From the NCBI RefSeq assembly GCF_002742685.1, contig NZ_PEDM01000012.1, positions 1 to 64,000 on the forward strand: a stretch of DNA of 64,000 nucleotides, written 5' to 3'. Source of the DNA: Anoxybacillus flavithermus (GTDB lineage: Bacteria > Bacillota > Bacilli > Bacillales > Anoxybacillaceae). Positions 35,745 through 45,183 of this stretch are shown piece by piece. Position 1 is the first letter of the stretch; each line of letters starts with the position of its first letter. The position numbers and the translations under genes were made by a program. The notes under the pieces were generated by a model that was given only the letters and a program-made list of their open reading frames with translations, ran no database searches and was not told the origin of the DNA.

Positions 35745-36533
35745 ATGAGGTTTAGCGTTTTGGCAAGTGGCAGTACAGGTAACGCTTTTTACGTAGAAAC
35801 GGAACGTGAACGGTTACTTGTTGATGCAGGATTAAGCGGCAAACAATTAGAGCAACTATTTGCTCATATTGATCGCCACATTCAAGATGTCACAGGTGTT
35901 TTAGTGACACATGAACATAGCGACCATATTAAAGGTTTAGGCGTCATTGCTCGGAAGTATCGCCTTCCGATTTATGCGAATGAAAAAACATGGAAAGCGA
36001 TGGATGGGCTTATCGGTGACATTCCATCTGAACAAAAATTTATTTTTCCAACTGGTACCGTTCGGACGTTTGGAGATATAGATGTTGAGTCATTTGGTGT
36101 ATCGCACGATGCCGCTGAGCCTATGTTTTATGTATTTCATTATGAGGGAAAAAAGCTAGCGCTTATCACAGATACAGGTTATGTTAGCGAACGAATGAAA
36201 GGTGTCATTTGTCATGCGGATGTATTTGTATTTGAAAGTAACCATGATGTAGAAATGTTGCGTATGGGGAAATATCCATGGAACATTAAGCGACGCATAT
36301 TAAGTGATGTTGGACACGTATCTAATGAGGATGCAGGTCTTGCTTTAGCAGACGTCATTGGTGACAAAACAAAACGCATTTATTTAGCGCATTTAAGCCA
36401 AGATAACAATATGAAAGAATTAGCACGAATGACAGTTGCTCAGACGCTTGAGAAAAAAGGGATGATCGTCGGGGAATCTTTTCAACTATATGATACGGAT
36501 CCGGTTCGTCCGACAGCGCTCGTTTCCGTATAA
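35745..36533 (+). CDS. walJ: Metallo-beta-lactamase fold hydrolase WalJ (YycJ)
   Basis: A 262-aa MBL-fold protein with the metal motif [11 protein letters not shown], plus [11 protein letters not shown] and [11 protein letters not shown]. YycJ has been described as a 5'-exonuclease-like enzyme linked to mismatch repair; wal operon membership is conserved. ATG at 35745 after GGAGTG is preferred to the in-frame GTG that overlaps the walI stop. Confidence 0.94.
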   Translation: MRFSVLASGSTGNAFYVETERERLLVDAGLSGKQLEQLFAHIDRHIQDVTGVLVTHEHSDHIKGLGVIARKYRLPIYANEKTWKAMDGLIGDIPSEQKFIFPTGTVRTFGDIDVESFGVSHDAAEPMFYVFHYEGKKLALITDTGYVSERMKGVICHADVFVFESNHDVEMLRMGKYPWNIKRRILSDVGHVSNEDAGLALADVIGDKTKRIYLAHLSQDNNMKELARMTVAQTLEKKGMIVGESFQLYDTDPVRPTALVSV

Positions 36534-36645
36534 ATTTCACCGTTTTTTCACCAACATACCGTATGTATATTATTAGATGATTGGCGAAAAAACAGGTTAT
36601 AATGGAAAAGGGGTCAATCTTTGATATAGAAAGGACGGGTGAAAA

Positions 36646-37854
36646 ATGGGCTATTATGATGATCATTATGAACATATTCGTCAAAAACAAAAAGGCAATC
36701 GTGGAGGCGCTTTTTTAGCAGGGATAGTCGGGGCCATTTTAGGCGGTATGCTTGTCGTTGTTTCTATCCCTTCACTAGTGAAATGGGATGTCTTGCCTTA
36801 TAAGCTCGAACAAACAGAAGAAAAACAGCCAGCTGTAACAGAGCAGCCAAAAGTAGACAAAAGTGTAGCTGTCGATGTCGTGACTCAAGTAACGAAAGCA
36901 GTCAACAAAGTATCTAATGCGGTTGTCGGCATTGTCAATATTCAAGAGGCAAGTTTTTGGTCAGAAGGCGGAGAAGCTGGAACCGGTTCGGGAGTCATTT
37001 ATAAAAAAGAAGGAAACAAAGCATATATTGTTACCAACCATCACGTCGTTGAAGGAGCAAGCCGTGTCGAAGTGAGCTTAAGCGACGGAACAAAAGTGCC
37101 AGCACGTTTGCTTGGAAGCGATGTATGGACGGATTTAGCGGTATTAGAAATTGATGCGAAACACGTCACAAACGTAGCTGAATTTGGCAATTCCGATGTC
37201 GTAAAAGTAGGAGAACCGGTCATTGCGGTTGGGAATCCACTTGGGTTGCAATTTGCTGGTTCTGTGACACAAGGAATTATTTCAGGGGTAAACCGTACGA
37301 TTCCAATTGACATTGACCAAGACGGTATTCCAGACTGGCATGCAGAAGTATTACAAACAGACGCTGCGATTAACCCAGGAAACAGCGGAGGAGCACTCGT
37401 AAATATCGAAGGTCAAGTCATTGGAATTAACTCGATGAAAATTGCGCAAGAAGCGGTGGAAGGAATCGGATTATCCATTCCGATTAACTATGCCAAACCG
37501 ATCATTGCGGATTTAGAGAAGTTTGGACAAGTTCGCCGTCCATATATGGGCGTAGAATTGCGTTCATTAAGTGATATCCCAGCCTATCATTGGCAACAGA
37601 CGCTTCATTTGCCAGCAAACGTCAAAGAAGGAGTAGCGATTTTACAAGTCGTACCGGGATCACCAGCTGCCCAAGCGGGTTTGCGTGAATTCGATGTCAT
37701 TGTCGCGTTAGATGATGAAACAATCGCTGATGTCATTGCCTTAAGAAAGCATTTATATAATCGGAAACAAATTGGCGATACGATGAAAGTAACGTTTTAT
37801 CGCGATGGTAAAAAACAAACAGTGACATTAAAATTAGCGAAACAATCATTATGA
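36646..37854 (+). CDS. htrA: HtrA-type membrane serine protease
   Basis: A 402-aa trypsin-like protease with a short cytoplasmic tail, one transmembrane helix (about 27-48), a protease domain with catalytic His in VTNHHVVEG, Asp in WTDLAVLEI and Ser in NPGNSGGALVN, and a C-terminal PDZ domain (VVPGSPAAQAGLREFDVIVAL). It handles misfolded secreted proteins. It equals YycK/HtrC at the end of the B. subtilis wal cluster. Confidence 0.96.
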   Translation: MGYYDDHYEHIRQKQKGNRGGAFLAGIVGAILGGMLVVVSIPSLVKWDVLPYKLEQTEEKQPAVTEQPKVDKSVAVDVVTQVTKAVNKVSNAVVGIVNIQEASFWSEGGEAGTGSGVIYKKEGNKAYIVTNHHVVEGASRVEVSLSDGTKVPARLLGSDVWTDLAVLEIDAKHVTNVAEFGNSDVVKVGEPVIAVGNPLGLQFAGSVTQGIISGVNRTIPIDIDQDGIPDWHAEVLQTDAAINPGNSGGALVNIEGQVIGINSMKIAQEAVEGIGLSIPINYAKPIIADLEKFGQVRRPYMGVELRSLSDIPAYHWQQTLHLPANVKEGVAILQVVPGSPAAQAGLREFDVIVALDDETIADVIALRKHLYNRKQIGDTMKVTFYRDGKKQTVTLKLAKQSL

Positions 37855-37908
37855 CGAAACGGCAGGGAATTCCCTGTCGTTTCATTCATAAACGAGGAGT
37901 GGTATGCT

Positions 37909-38064
37909 TTGTGGAAATGTTGTGAACAACATGTCGAACTTGCAATTGATATGTATGTGGATGAAAAACAACAAGCACCAGAAATATCAACAATCACTGT
38001 GGATAAAAAAGAGGAGATGTGCGATTTTTGTGAACAACGAGCTATATATATAGTAGGGAACTAA
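37909..38064 (+). CDS. yyzF: Small CxxH/CxxC protein (YyzF-like), TTG start
   Basis: A 51-aa protein reading [20 protein letters not shown], then a middle segment, then [16 protein letters not shown]. The spaced Cys/His pairs (CCEQH and CDFC) suggest zinc binding. It matches the short CxxH/CxxC protein found before rlmH in Bacillus. No ATG opens this frame; TTG at 37909 is 8 nt after GAGGAG. A nearby ATG in another frame stops quickly or lacks the motif. Confidence 0.85.
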   Translation: MWKCCEQHVELAIDMYVDEKQQAPEISTITVDKKEEMCDFCEQRAIYIVGN

Positions 38065-38122
38065 TGTTTCTACACAACATGTGGGTTTGTGTTGTGGATA
38101 TGTGGATAAAACCTGTGGATAT
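37998..38122. other. DnaA-box cluster upstream of rlmH
   Basis: Perfect TGTGGATAA boxes lie at 37998-38006 and 38101-38109, and the near-match TGTGGATAT at 38093-38101 and 38114-38122. Three fall in 30 bp just ahead of rlmH. From memory, B. subtilis has a DnaA-binding cluster upstream of rlmH (yydA), so this looks conserved. Probably a DnaA titration or timing site. Confidence 0.75.
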
Positions 38123-38147
38123 TATGTTTGTAAAGTGGGGATCACTT

Positions 38148-38627
38148 GTGAATATATATATTATTGCTGTGGGTAAATTGAAAGAAAAATATTTAAAACA
38201 AGGAATCGAGGAATATACGAAACGACTGTCATCCTATGCAAAAATCGACATCATTGAAGTAGCAGATGAAAAAGCGCCAGAGCAGTTAAGTGAACAACAA
38301 ATGGAGCTCGTCAAGAAGAAAGAAGGCGAGCGTATTTTAGCAAAAGTGACGGATGACATGCATGTGATCGCTTTAGCGATTGAGGGAAAAATGATGTCTT
38401 CTGAACAATTTGCTCAAACGCTTGATCGGTTAGCGACATACGGAAAAAGTAAAGTAGCTTTTGTCATCGGAGGGTCTCTCGGCTTAAGCGATGACGTCAT
38501 GAAACGAGCAAACGAATCGCTCTCGTTTTCAAAAATGACTTTTCCGCATCAACTCATGCGCCTCATTTTAACCGAGCAAATTTACCGCGCATTCCGTATC
38601 AATCGGGGAGAACCGTATCATAAGTAA
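38148..38627 (+). CDS. rlmH: 23S rRNA pseudouridine-1915 N3-methyltransferase RlmH
   Basis: A 159-aa SPOUT methyltransferase acting on 23S position 1915. Knot motifs are [13 protein letters not shown] and [30 protein letters not shown] at 38148 follows GTGGGG; the frame stays open upstream to 38064, but that extension runs through the DnaA boxes and is not conserved. Confidence 0.96.
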   Translation: MNIYIIAVGKLKEKYLKQGIEEYTKRLSSYAKIDIIEVADEKAPEQLSEQQMELVKKKEGERILAKVTDDMHVIALAIEGKMMSSEQFAQTLDRLATYGKSKVAFVIGGSLGLSDDVMKRANESLSFSKMTFPHQLMRLILTEQIYRAFRINRGEPYHK

Positions 38628-38659
38628 AATAAGCGGCCGAATCCAGCCGCTTATTTTAC
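38624..38659. terminator. Bidirectional terminator between rlmH and the peptide transporter
   Basis: A 14-bp perfect stem GTAAAATAAGCGGC / GCCGCTTATTTTAC with an 8-nt loop overlaps both gene ends. The A/T-rich outer arms give U-runs in both directions. Confidence 0.9.
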
Positions 38660-40141
38660 TCCTTTCATAAAGCTTTCAATTTTTGGTGAGATGATGAAAA
38701 GAATGATACTAAAGACGATGGCGATTCCGCCGATTGTTCCGAAATAAGCCATTTCTGTTTCAGGCGTATAAAACTTCACAATTTGCGCGTTAATGGCTTG
38801 GGCAGCTGCGCTTGATAAAAACCATAAGCTCATCGTTTGTGCTGAAAACGCCGCCGGAGCAAGCTTTGTTGTTGCCGATAAACCGACTGGCGATAAACAT
38901 AGTTCCCCAAACACAACAATTAAGTAGCTTAGCACGAGCCAAAGAGGGCTCACTAATGAGTCGTTTCCGCCGAGATAAGCTGGTAATAAAATGACGACAA
39001 ACGATAAACCAGCAAACAATAGCGCTAAAGAAAATTTCTTTGGAATGGATGGTTGTTTATCTCCTAGCTTCACCCATAGCCAAGCAAAAATCGGTGCAAA
39101 TGTAATGACAAATAACGGGTTCAACGATTGGAACCAAGCTGGTGAAAGATCAATACCAGCAAAATGCAACTGCGTTCGTTTATCCGCATATGTTGCTAAA
39201 ATGGTCGAACCTTGTTCTTGAATCGACCAAAACATCGCTGATGCGATGAATAACGGGATATAAGCAATAATGCGTGAACGTTCCACATCTGTCGTTTTTG
39301 GACTACGATACATAACTACGAAATAGATAGCTGGAATGACAATACCGAAAATGCCGACAAGTGATACAAACAGATCAATTGTTAATACGTTTGTCCATGA
39401 GCCAATGGAAACAAGCAAGGCGATGAGCGCTGCGCCAATTGTCCCCCATGTGAATACTTTTTTCTTTTCATCTGCGGATAATGGATTCGGTACATGTGTT
39501 CCCGCAAGGCCGAGATTTTTCTTTTTTGTTCCGACAAATACGAGAAGTCCGAAAAACATACCGATCGCCGCAATCCCAAATCCGAGATGGAAGTTATATT
39601 TCATCCCAACCGTTCCGACAACGAGCGGAGCTAAAAACGCCCCGAGGTTAATCCCCATATAAAAAATGCTAAATCCTGCGTCACGGCGATGATCTCCTTC
39701 GGCATATAAATCACCGACAACGCTTGATACGTTTGGTTTGAGCAATCCTGTTCCAAGAATAATTAACGCCATCGAAGCAAAAAACATCGTAACACTTCCC
39801 GGAACAGCTAAAGCAATATGACCGAGCATAATTAAAATGCCACCATAAAAAACGGCTTTTGAAGTTCCGAATAATCGGTCGGCAAACCATCCACCAATAA
39901 TGCTGGACATATAAACAAGTGAACCGTAGATGGACATAATTGATAAAGCGGTTGTTTCATCTAATCCTAAACCGCCTTTCGATACCTCATAATACATATA
40001 AAACACAAGAATAGCACGCATGCCATAATAGGAGAAACGTTCCCAAAACTCAGTAAAAAATAACGTAAAAAGTCCTTTTGGATGACCGAAAAAGCCGCGT
40101 TGGGGAACGCTGTCAACAATTTGTTGTTTACTTTGTGACAT
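38651..40141 (-). CDS. Proton-dependent di-/tripeptide transporter (POT/PTR family)
   Basis: A 496-aa MFS-fold transporter with about 14 hydrophobic helices. PTR signatures are FFTEFWERFSYYGMRAILVFYMYY (the ExxERFxYYG motif) and FSIFYMGINLGAFLAPLVVGTVG. It imports small peptides driven by protons; closest type is DtpT. The promoter region (40142-40250) is A/T-rich with AATTTTC-type half-sites. Confidence 0.95.
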   Translation of the reverse strand: MSQSKQQIVDSVPQRGFFGHPKGLFTLFFTEFWERFSYYGMRAILVFYMYYEVSKGGLGLDETTALSIMSIYGSLVYMSSIIGGWFADRLFGTSKAVFYGGILIMLGHIALAVPGSVTMFFASMALIILGTGLLKPNVSSVVGDLYAEGDHRRDAGFSIFYMGINLGAFLAPLVVGTVGMKYNFHLGFGIAAIGMFFGLLVFVGTKKKNLGLAGTHVPNPLSADEKKKVFTWGTIGAALIALLVSIGSWTNVLTIDLFVSLVGIFGIVIPAIYFVVMYRSPKTTDVERSRIIAYIPLFIASAMFWSIQEQGSTILATYADKRTQLHFAGIDLSPAWFQSLNPLFVITFAPIFAWLWVKLGDKQPSIPKKFSLALLFAGLSFVVILLPAYLGGNDSLVSPLWLVLSYLIVVFGELCLSPVGLSATTKLAPAAFSAQTMSLWFLSSAAAQAINAQIVKFYTPETEMAYFGTIGGIAIVFSIILFIISPKIESFMKGVK

Positions 40142-40284
40142 AATAAAACACCTTCCGTTTTCGAAAATAATAATTTTTTATTTTCAGTATTTTCTACATG
40201 AAACAAGCCCTCAATAATGAAGAGACTTCACAAATCATAATTTTAAACGAATATACAGATTAAGTAAATAAAAAATTTTCTAAA

Positions 40285-40320
40285 ATAATATAAGAGGATA
40301 GCTTTTTGCCATCCTCTTAT
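40285..40320 (-). terminator. Terminator after potD
   Basis: On the minus strand TAAGAGGATGGC and GCTATCCTCTTA pair around AAAAA and are followed by TATTATTTTAG. It overlaps the potD stop and ends the potABCD transcript. Confidence 0.85.
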
Positions 40321-41390
40321 TTGCGGTGCATTTTAAACTGTAAAAACAATTCATTGTAATAGGCAAGCATGCTTTTACCGAGGTTTTCATACACTTCGAG
40401 CTTATCAGCAAGCTGTTCGCCTGGATAAAAACGTTCGTCTTCAACGACTTCTTTTGGCAAATATTCGAGCGCTTTTTTATTTGGTGTCGAGTAGCCGACG
40501 TATTCCGCGTTTTGAGCCGCGTTTTTTGGATCAAGCATAAAATTAATAAATTGATGCGCCCCTTCAACGTTTTTTGCCGTCTTTGGAATGACCATATTAT
40601 CAAACCATAAGTTTGTTCCTTCTTTTGGGATCACGTAATCAAGCCGTTCGTTTTCCCACATCATTTCTGCCGCATCTCCTGACCAAACGATGCCGATCGC
40701 GGCTTCTTCGTTCGCAAGCAGCATTTTAATTTCGTCGCCCACGATCGCTTTGACGTTTGGTGTTAGCTGATCAAGTTTTTGTTTTGCTTGTAGTAAGTGT
40801 GTTTTGTTTGTATCGTTAAGTGAATAATGCAAACTATTTAGCGCCATGCCCATAATTTCACGTGCACCATCAACAAGTAAAATTTGATTTTTCAATGCGG
40901 GGTCCCATAAATCGTTCCAATTCGTTATTTCCTTTCCACCAAGTAGGGCACGGTTATAGACGATACCGACCGTTCCCCAAAAGTAAGGAATGGAATATTT
41001 ATTCCCTGGATCAAACGATAAGTTAAGGAAGCGCTCGTCAATATAGCGTAAATTTGGGATTTTTGCATGATCGATCGGAAGTAACAACCCTTCCTCTTTC
41101 ATTTTGCTGATGGCGTATTCTGACGGCACAGCGACGTCAAATGTCGTGCCACCTTGGGAAATTTTTGTCATCATCGCTTCATTTGAATCAAACGTTTGGT
41201 AAATGACTTTAAAACCTGTTTCTTTTTCAAATTTTTTAATAAGCGCAGGATCAATATAGTCGCCCCAGTTATAAATCGTTACCGTATTGTTTCCTCCATA
41301 CCCTTCAGACGATTCGATCGTTTTTGTCACATAAAGCAAACTAAAAGCAACGAGCCAAACAAGCAAAAAAAGTGACAGTAATTTTTTCAT
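40317..41390 (-). CDS. potD: Spermidine/putrescine ABC transporter, substrate-binding protein
   Basis: A 357-aa periplasmic-binding-fold protein typical of PotD: VTIYNWGDYIDPALIKKFEKETGFKV, and ending YYNELFLQFKMHRK. The N-terminal hydrophobic segment (4-23) has no Cys, so there is no lipobox; it probably stays attached as an uncleaved anchor. The start overlaps potC by 4 nt. Confidence 0.93.
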   Translation of the reverse strand: MKKLLSLFLLVWLVAFSLLYVTKTIESSEGYGGNNTVTIYNWGDYIDPALIKKFEKETGFKVIYQTFDSNEAMMTKISQGGTTFDVAVPSEYAISKMKEEGLLLPIDHAKIPNLRYIDERFLNLSFDPGNKYSIPYFWGTVGIVYNRALLGGKEITNWNDLWDPALKNQILLVDGAREIMGMALNSLHYSLNDTNKTHLLQAKQKLDQLTPNVKAIVGDEIKMLLANEEAAIGIVWSGDAAEMMWENERLDYVIPKEGTNLWFDNMVIPKTAKNVEGAHQFINFMLDPKNAAQNAEYVGYSTPNKKALEYLPKEVVEDERFYPGEQLADKLEVYENLGKSMLAYYNELFLQFKMHRK

Positions 41391-42166
41391 TTTTGTCCCC
41401 CCTTCACGCTAGCGCGTTGCGTCATGACGTAATACACAACGACAAGGAGAAGCGTAAATAAGAAAAGAAGGGTAGATAAAGCGTTAACGGATAATGAAAT
41501 CCCTTGGCGTGCGCGCGAATAAATTTCAACAGACAACGTCGAAAAGCCATTGCCTGTCACGAAAAACGTAACCGCAAAGTCATCAAGCGAGTACGTGAGC
41601 GCCATGAAAAAGCCAGCAAAAATGCCTGGTGTAATGTATGGGAGAACGACTTTCGTTAAGACGTTCCACTCGTTTGCCCCTAAATCGCGTGCTGCATCAA
41701 TCAACGTCGGGCTCATTTCCTGCAACTTTGGCAACACCATTAACACGACAATCGGAATGCTGAAGGCGATATGAGACAATAAAACAGACGTAAATCCGAG
41801 CTGAATACCCGCAATCGTAAATAAGATCAGAAACGATGCCCCGATAATGACGTCAGGGCTGACGATTAAAACGTTATTTAGCGTAAGCAACGTTTGCTTC
41901 CAGCGATGTTTTGCATAATAAATGGCGATCGCTCCAAACACGCCAATGATTGTCGCAAGCGATGACGATAATAAGGCGATAATAATCGTATGCAAAACAA
42001 TAATGAGTAGGCGTGTGTCGTCAAACACTTCTTTATACCAATCAAGTGTAAACGATTCGAAATGGTGCATCGTCCCGCCACTATTAAACGAATAGTAAAT
42101 TAAATAAAAAATAGGCATGTATAGTATAAAAAACACAAGCGCTAAATAGAGGCGAGAAAATTTCAT
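41387..42166 (-). CDS. potC: Spermidine/putrescine ABC transporter permease PotC
   Basis: A 259-aa permease with six hydrophobic helices and the EAA motif LIDAARDLGANEWNVLTKVVLP that docks to PotA. ATG at 42166 follows GGGGGGTGAGACA; the longer reading frame upstream is the Shine-Dalgarno. It overlaps potB by 4 nt. Confidence 0.94.
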   Translation of the reverse strand: MKFSRLYLALVFFILYMPIFYLIYYSFNSGGTMHHFESFTLDWYKEVFDDTRLLIIVLHTIIIALLSSSLATIIGVFGAIAIYYAKHRWKQTLLTLNNVLIVSPDVIIGASFLILFTIAGIQLGFTSVLLSHIAFSIPIVVLMVLPKLQEMSPTLIDAARDLGANEWNVLTKVVLPYITPGIFAGFFMALTYSLDDFAVTFFVTGNGFSTLSVEIYSRARQGISLSVNALSTLLFLFTLLLVVVYYVMTQRASVKGGQK

Positions 42167-42960
42167 TGTCTCACCCCCCATTTTTTATTTCCTGTTAAAG
42201 CCATGATTCCGGCCATGGCAATCATTAAAAAGACAGCAATTGTCGCGCCCATCCCCCAGTTTTGCGTCACGAGAAAATGTTGCTCAACAGCGGTGCCGAG
42301 CGTAATGACACGGTTTCCGGCGATTAATCGCGTCAACATAAAGAGCGAAAGCGACGGAATGAACACCGCCTGACAGCCAGCTTTTACGCCATCGAGCGTA
42401 AGCGGAAAAATGACGCGACGAAATGTCGTCCATTCGCTCGCTCCTAAATCGCGCGCTGCATCGATCAAAGAAGGGTTTAATTTTTCAAGCGCATTAAAAA
42501 TCGGCAAAATCATAAACGGGATAAAAATATAAACAGATACAAAAACAAAACTAAAGTCCGTAAACAATAGTTGTTTCGTTCCAATTCCAATCGTTTCAAG
42601 CAGTGCGTTGACAGCTCCGTACGTGCCGAACAGTCCGAGGAAAGCGTACGCTTTTAACAATAAATTGACCCATGTCGGCAAAATAATAAGCAACAGCCAT
42701 AACTGCTTATGCTTCGTTTTTGTCAACAAATATGCGGTTGGATAAGCGATAAGAAGCGACATGGCTGTAATTAAAAATGCATACCAAAACGAGTTTAGCG
42801 TCATTCGTAAGTAAACAGGTGTGAAAAAAGTTTCATAGTTAACGAGCGAGAAATGCCCTTCAATATCGAAAAACGAATAATAAACGATAAGAATGATCGG
42901 TGCAATAACAAACAATGCGATCCATAACCAATACGGAACAGCATAAGCGTAGCGGCGCAT
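42163..42960 (-). CDS. potB: Spermidine/putrescine ABC transporter permease PotB
   Basis: A 265-aa permease with six helices and the EAA motif LIDAARDLGASEWTTFRRVIFP, paired with PotC. ATG at 42960 is preceded by GGAGGTGAATAAT, which overlaps the 3' end of potA. Second gene of potABCD. Confidence 0.94.
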   Translation of the reverse strand: MRRYAYAVPYWLWIALFVIAPIILIVYYSFFDIEGHFSLVNYETFFTPVYLRMTLNSFWYAFLITAMSLLIAYPTAYLLTKTKHKQLWLLLIILPTWVNLLLKAYAFLGLFGTYGAVNALLETIGIGTKQLLFTDFSFVFVSVYIFIPFMILPIFNALEKLNPSLIDAARDLGASEWTTFRRVIFPLTLDGVKAGCQAVFIPSLSLFMLTRLIAGNRVITLGTAVEQHFLVTQNWGMGATIAVFLMIAMAGIMALTGNKKWGVRQ

Positions 42961-42961
42961 A

Positions 42962-44017
42962 TTATTCACCTCCACTCCGCTTCATGACATGAATGGCTTC
43001 TGGTTCAAAATGAAGGCCGATTTCTTCCCCAATTTCCGCCTTTTTTGTCGAGTGAACGAGCCACTCATTTCCATACGCATCATAACAACAAAGCTCATAA
43101 TGCACGCCACGGAATAAAACAGAATCGACGCGCACACGCAATTTACCACGCTCAACAGTTGTTAACTCTAAATCTTCAGGACGAATAACAATGTCGACGC
43201 GTTCGTTTTTCGCAAAACCGCGATCAACGCACGTAAATTGTTGATTAGCGAATTCTACGACAAAATCGTCAATCATCGTTCCAGTAATAATATTTGATTC
43301 CCCGATAAAATCAGCAACGAAACGGTTCACAGGCTCATCATAAATATCTTTTGGTGTACCGCGTTGTTCAATTTTTCCTTTATTCAATACAAAAATTTCA
43401 TCTGACATCGCCAACGCTTCTTCTTGATCGTGAGTGACGAAAATAAATGTAATGCCAAGTCTTCGTTGCAATTCGCGCAACTCATATTGCATTTCTGTTC
43501 GAAGCTTTAGATCGAGCGCAGAAAGCGGTTCATCTAGTAACAGCACGTCCGGTTCATTGACGATCGCGCGGGCGATGGCGACACGTTGTCTTTGTCCTCC
43601 TGACATTTCATGAATCGCTCGTTGTTCGTATCCTTCTAAGTTGACGAAACGAAGCGCTTCTCGTACTTTTCGTTCAATGTCTACTTTTCCTATTTTTTTG
43701 ATACGTAAGCCAAAAGCAACGTTTTCAAATACGTTTAAGTGAGGAAAAAGCGCATAATCTTGAAATACTGTATTTACTTGCCGTTTATTTGCTGGAACAT
43801 TGTTCATCCGTTTTCCATGAAAATAAATATCGCCTTTTGTCGGTTCGATAAACCCAGCAATTAAGCGGAGAATTGTTGTTTTTCCGCAACCGGAAGGACC
43901 GAGAAGCGTATAAAATTTGCCGCGCTCGATGTCAAAGCTGACATCATCGAGCACAGGAAGCGCATCATCGTATTGTTTTGTAACATGGTCAAAGCGAATA
44001 ATGACGCGATCGTCCAT
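42962..44017 (-). CDS. potA: Spermidine/putrescine ABC transporter ATPase PotA
   Basis: A 351-aa ATPase. Walker A is [18 protein letters not shown], the signature is [15 protein letters not shown], Walker B is [12 protein letters not shown] and the H-loop is [10 protein letters not shown]. The C-terminal TOBE domain (about 270-345) is the regulatory part. First gene of the pot operon; transcription starts in the 71-nt gap after the germination operon end. Confidence 0.95.
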   Translation of the reverse strand: MDDRVIIRFDHVTKQYDDALPVLDDVSFDIERGKFYTLLGPSGCGKTTILRLIAGFIEPTKGDIYFHGKRMNNVPANKRQVNTVFQDYALFPHLNVFENVAFGLRIKKIGKVDIERKVREALRFVNLEGYEQRAIHEMSGGQRQRVAIARAIVNEPDVLLLDEPLSALDLKLRTEMQYELRELQRRLGITFIFVTHDQEEALAMSDEIFVLNKGKIEQRGTPKDIYDEPVNRFVADFIGESNIITGTMIDDFVVEFANQQFTCVDRGFAKNERVDIVIRPEDLELTTVERGKLRVRVDSVLFRGVHYELCCYDAYGNEWLVHSTKKAEIGEEIGLHFEPEAIHVMKRSGGE

Positions 44018-44088
44018 CTTATTTTTCCCACCTCATTTAGCTATTTTTTAAGTCCATTATGAACGATCGCTTTATGTTCAGCAACCTT

Positions 44089-45183
44089 TTATTGAAGCAC
44101 ACCGTAGCTAATGATTTCAACTGTTGGACGAATGTTGATTTCGGCTTTCGCAAAAGCCTTTGACCAGCTTTTTTGCTTTTGGAATTGTCTGTATTCGTAA
44201 GCGCGGGCGTATAAGCCAAAGCCGATCGGATCCGCCTCATATGTTTGTAATTTTTTTACGACAGATTCGAGCTGTTTTTGTATTTCTTTTGCGAGCCATT
44301 TCTCGACTTTTTTCTTTTCTTTTTTCATATCGATGTATGTCGTTGACTCCGTGACGATCACGCCGAGCTTCATATGAACGTCAAAATGGAACACCCCATT
44401 TCGAAATGACGGTTTATATGAAAACTCACCATGTTCAACCGAAATGCTTACGTATTCTTTTTGTTTTGTTAGACCTTTTATAGCGAGTGTGAGCGATGTC
44501 GCAGGTTTAATATTTTTTTGCAATATCGCAAAATATGGACTTTCTTTTTGTGAAAGAGAACCGACATATTTTCGTTGCCTATTAAATAAAGCAATTCCTG
44601 CTGCTACTAAATCTCCTTTATGCACCTTTAAAATCGGGGCAAATGGGGTTTGGGCACGATCGAGCGATAAACGATGAAAAAGAAGCATGTTAATTTTAGT
44701 CGTTTGTTTATTTATATGACCGTTTAAAATAACGTCGCGAATCGCGACGGATAAACGTGGTTTATCGTCAAGGCGAATGTACATCAGCTCTTTTAACGGA
44801 CCATCAAAAACGATAAAATTCGCTGTTGTTGAATTTTTCGGATCGCGAAAAAACACATCCAAGTAGGAAAACATGTCGTGTTTTTTCGCGAACGTTTTAC
44901 TGACGATAATGTTTTGCGCTTTTCCACCAACAATTTTTCCAGACGCAAAAGCGTTTGCTTTTGACCGTCCGTCGCGCGGCGTCATTCCGACTGTACGAAT
45001 GACTTCGTAAATATTTTTAGACTCTTTATTAAACACAGGGCTAATCGAGTAAACGAGTAACTTTCCATCTTTCCCCTCATCTAAACCGACCGTCAATGCG
45101 AGTGTTAATTCGTCAAGTTGTGTTTTCATTCCACATCCACTAGCTATAAAAAAGCAAAGTATGGCATATATACACTTTTTCAT
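44089..45183 (-). CDS. Spore germinant receptor subunit C (Ger(x)C lipoprotein)
   Basis: A 364-aa lipoprotein whose signal peptide ends IASGCG, with the lipid Cys near residue 17. It has the GerC fold (LDELTLALTVGLDEGKDG; family C-terminus with EYRQFQKQKSWSKAF). It sits on the spore inner membrane with the A and B subunits. ATG at 45183 follows GGAGGGAAAAACAA; a 55-residue upstream in-frame extension overlaps the B subunit gene. Paralogue type (GerK, Ynd or Yfk) not settled. Confidence 0.9.
   Translation of the reverse strand: MKKCIYAILCFFIASGCGMKTQLDELTLALTVGLDEGKDGKLLVYSISPVFNKESKNIYEVIRTVGMTPRDGRSKANAFASGKIVGGKAQNIIVSKTFAKKHDMFSYLDVFFRDPKNSTTANFIVFDGPLKELMYIRLDDKPRLSVAIRDVILNGHINKQTTKINMLLFHRLSLDRAQTPFAPILKVHKGDLVAAGIALFNRQRKYVGSLSQKESPYFAILQKNIKPATSLTLAIKGLTKQKEYVSISVEHGEFSYKPSFRNGVFHFDVHMKLGVIVTESTTYIDMKKEKKKVEKWLAKEIQKQLESVVKKLQTYEADPIGFGLYARAYEYRQFQKQKSWSKAFAKAEINIRPTVEIISYGVLQ

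Noticed and set aside
40142-40290. CodY boxes before the peptide transporter
   Set aside because: The AATTTTC-type stretches differ from the CodY consensus at three or more positions in an A/T-rich background.
44037-44240. 67-codon minus-strand frame overlapping the GerC-type gene 3' end
   Set aside because: Different frame within a firm gene, no Shine-Dalgarno, no recognisable sequence.
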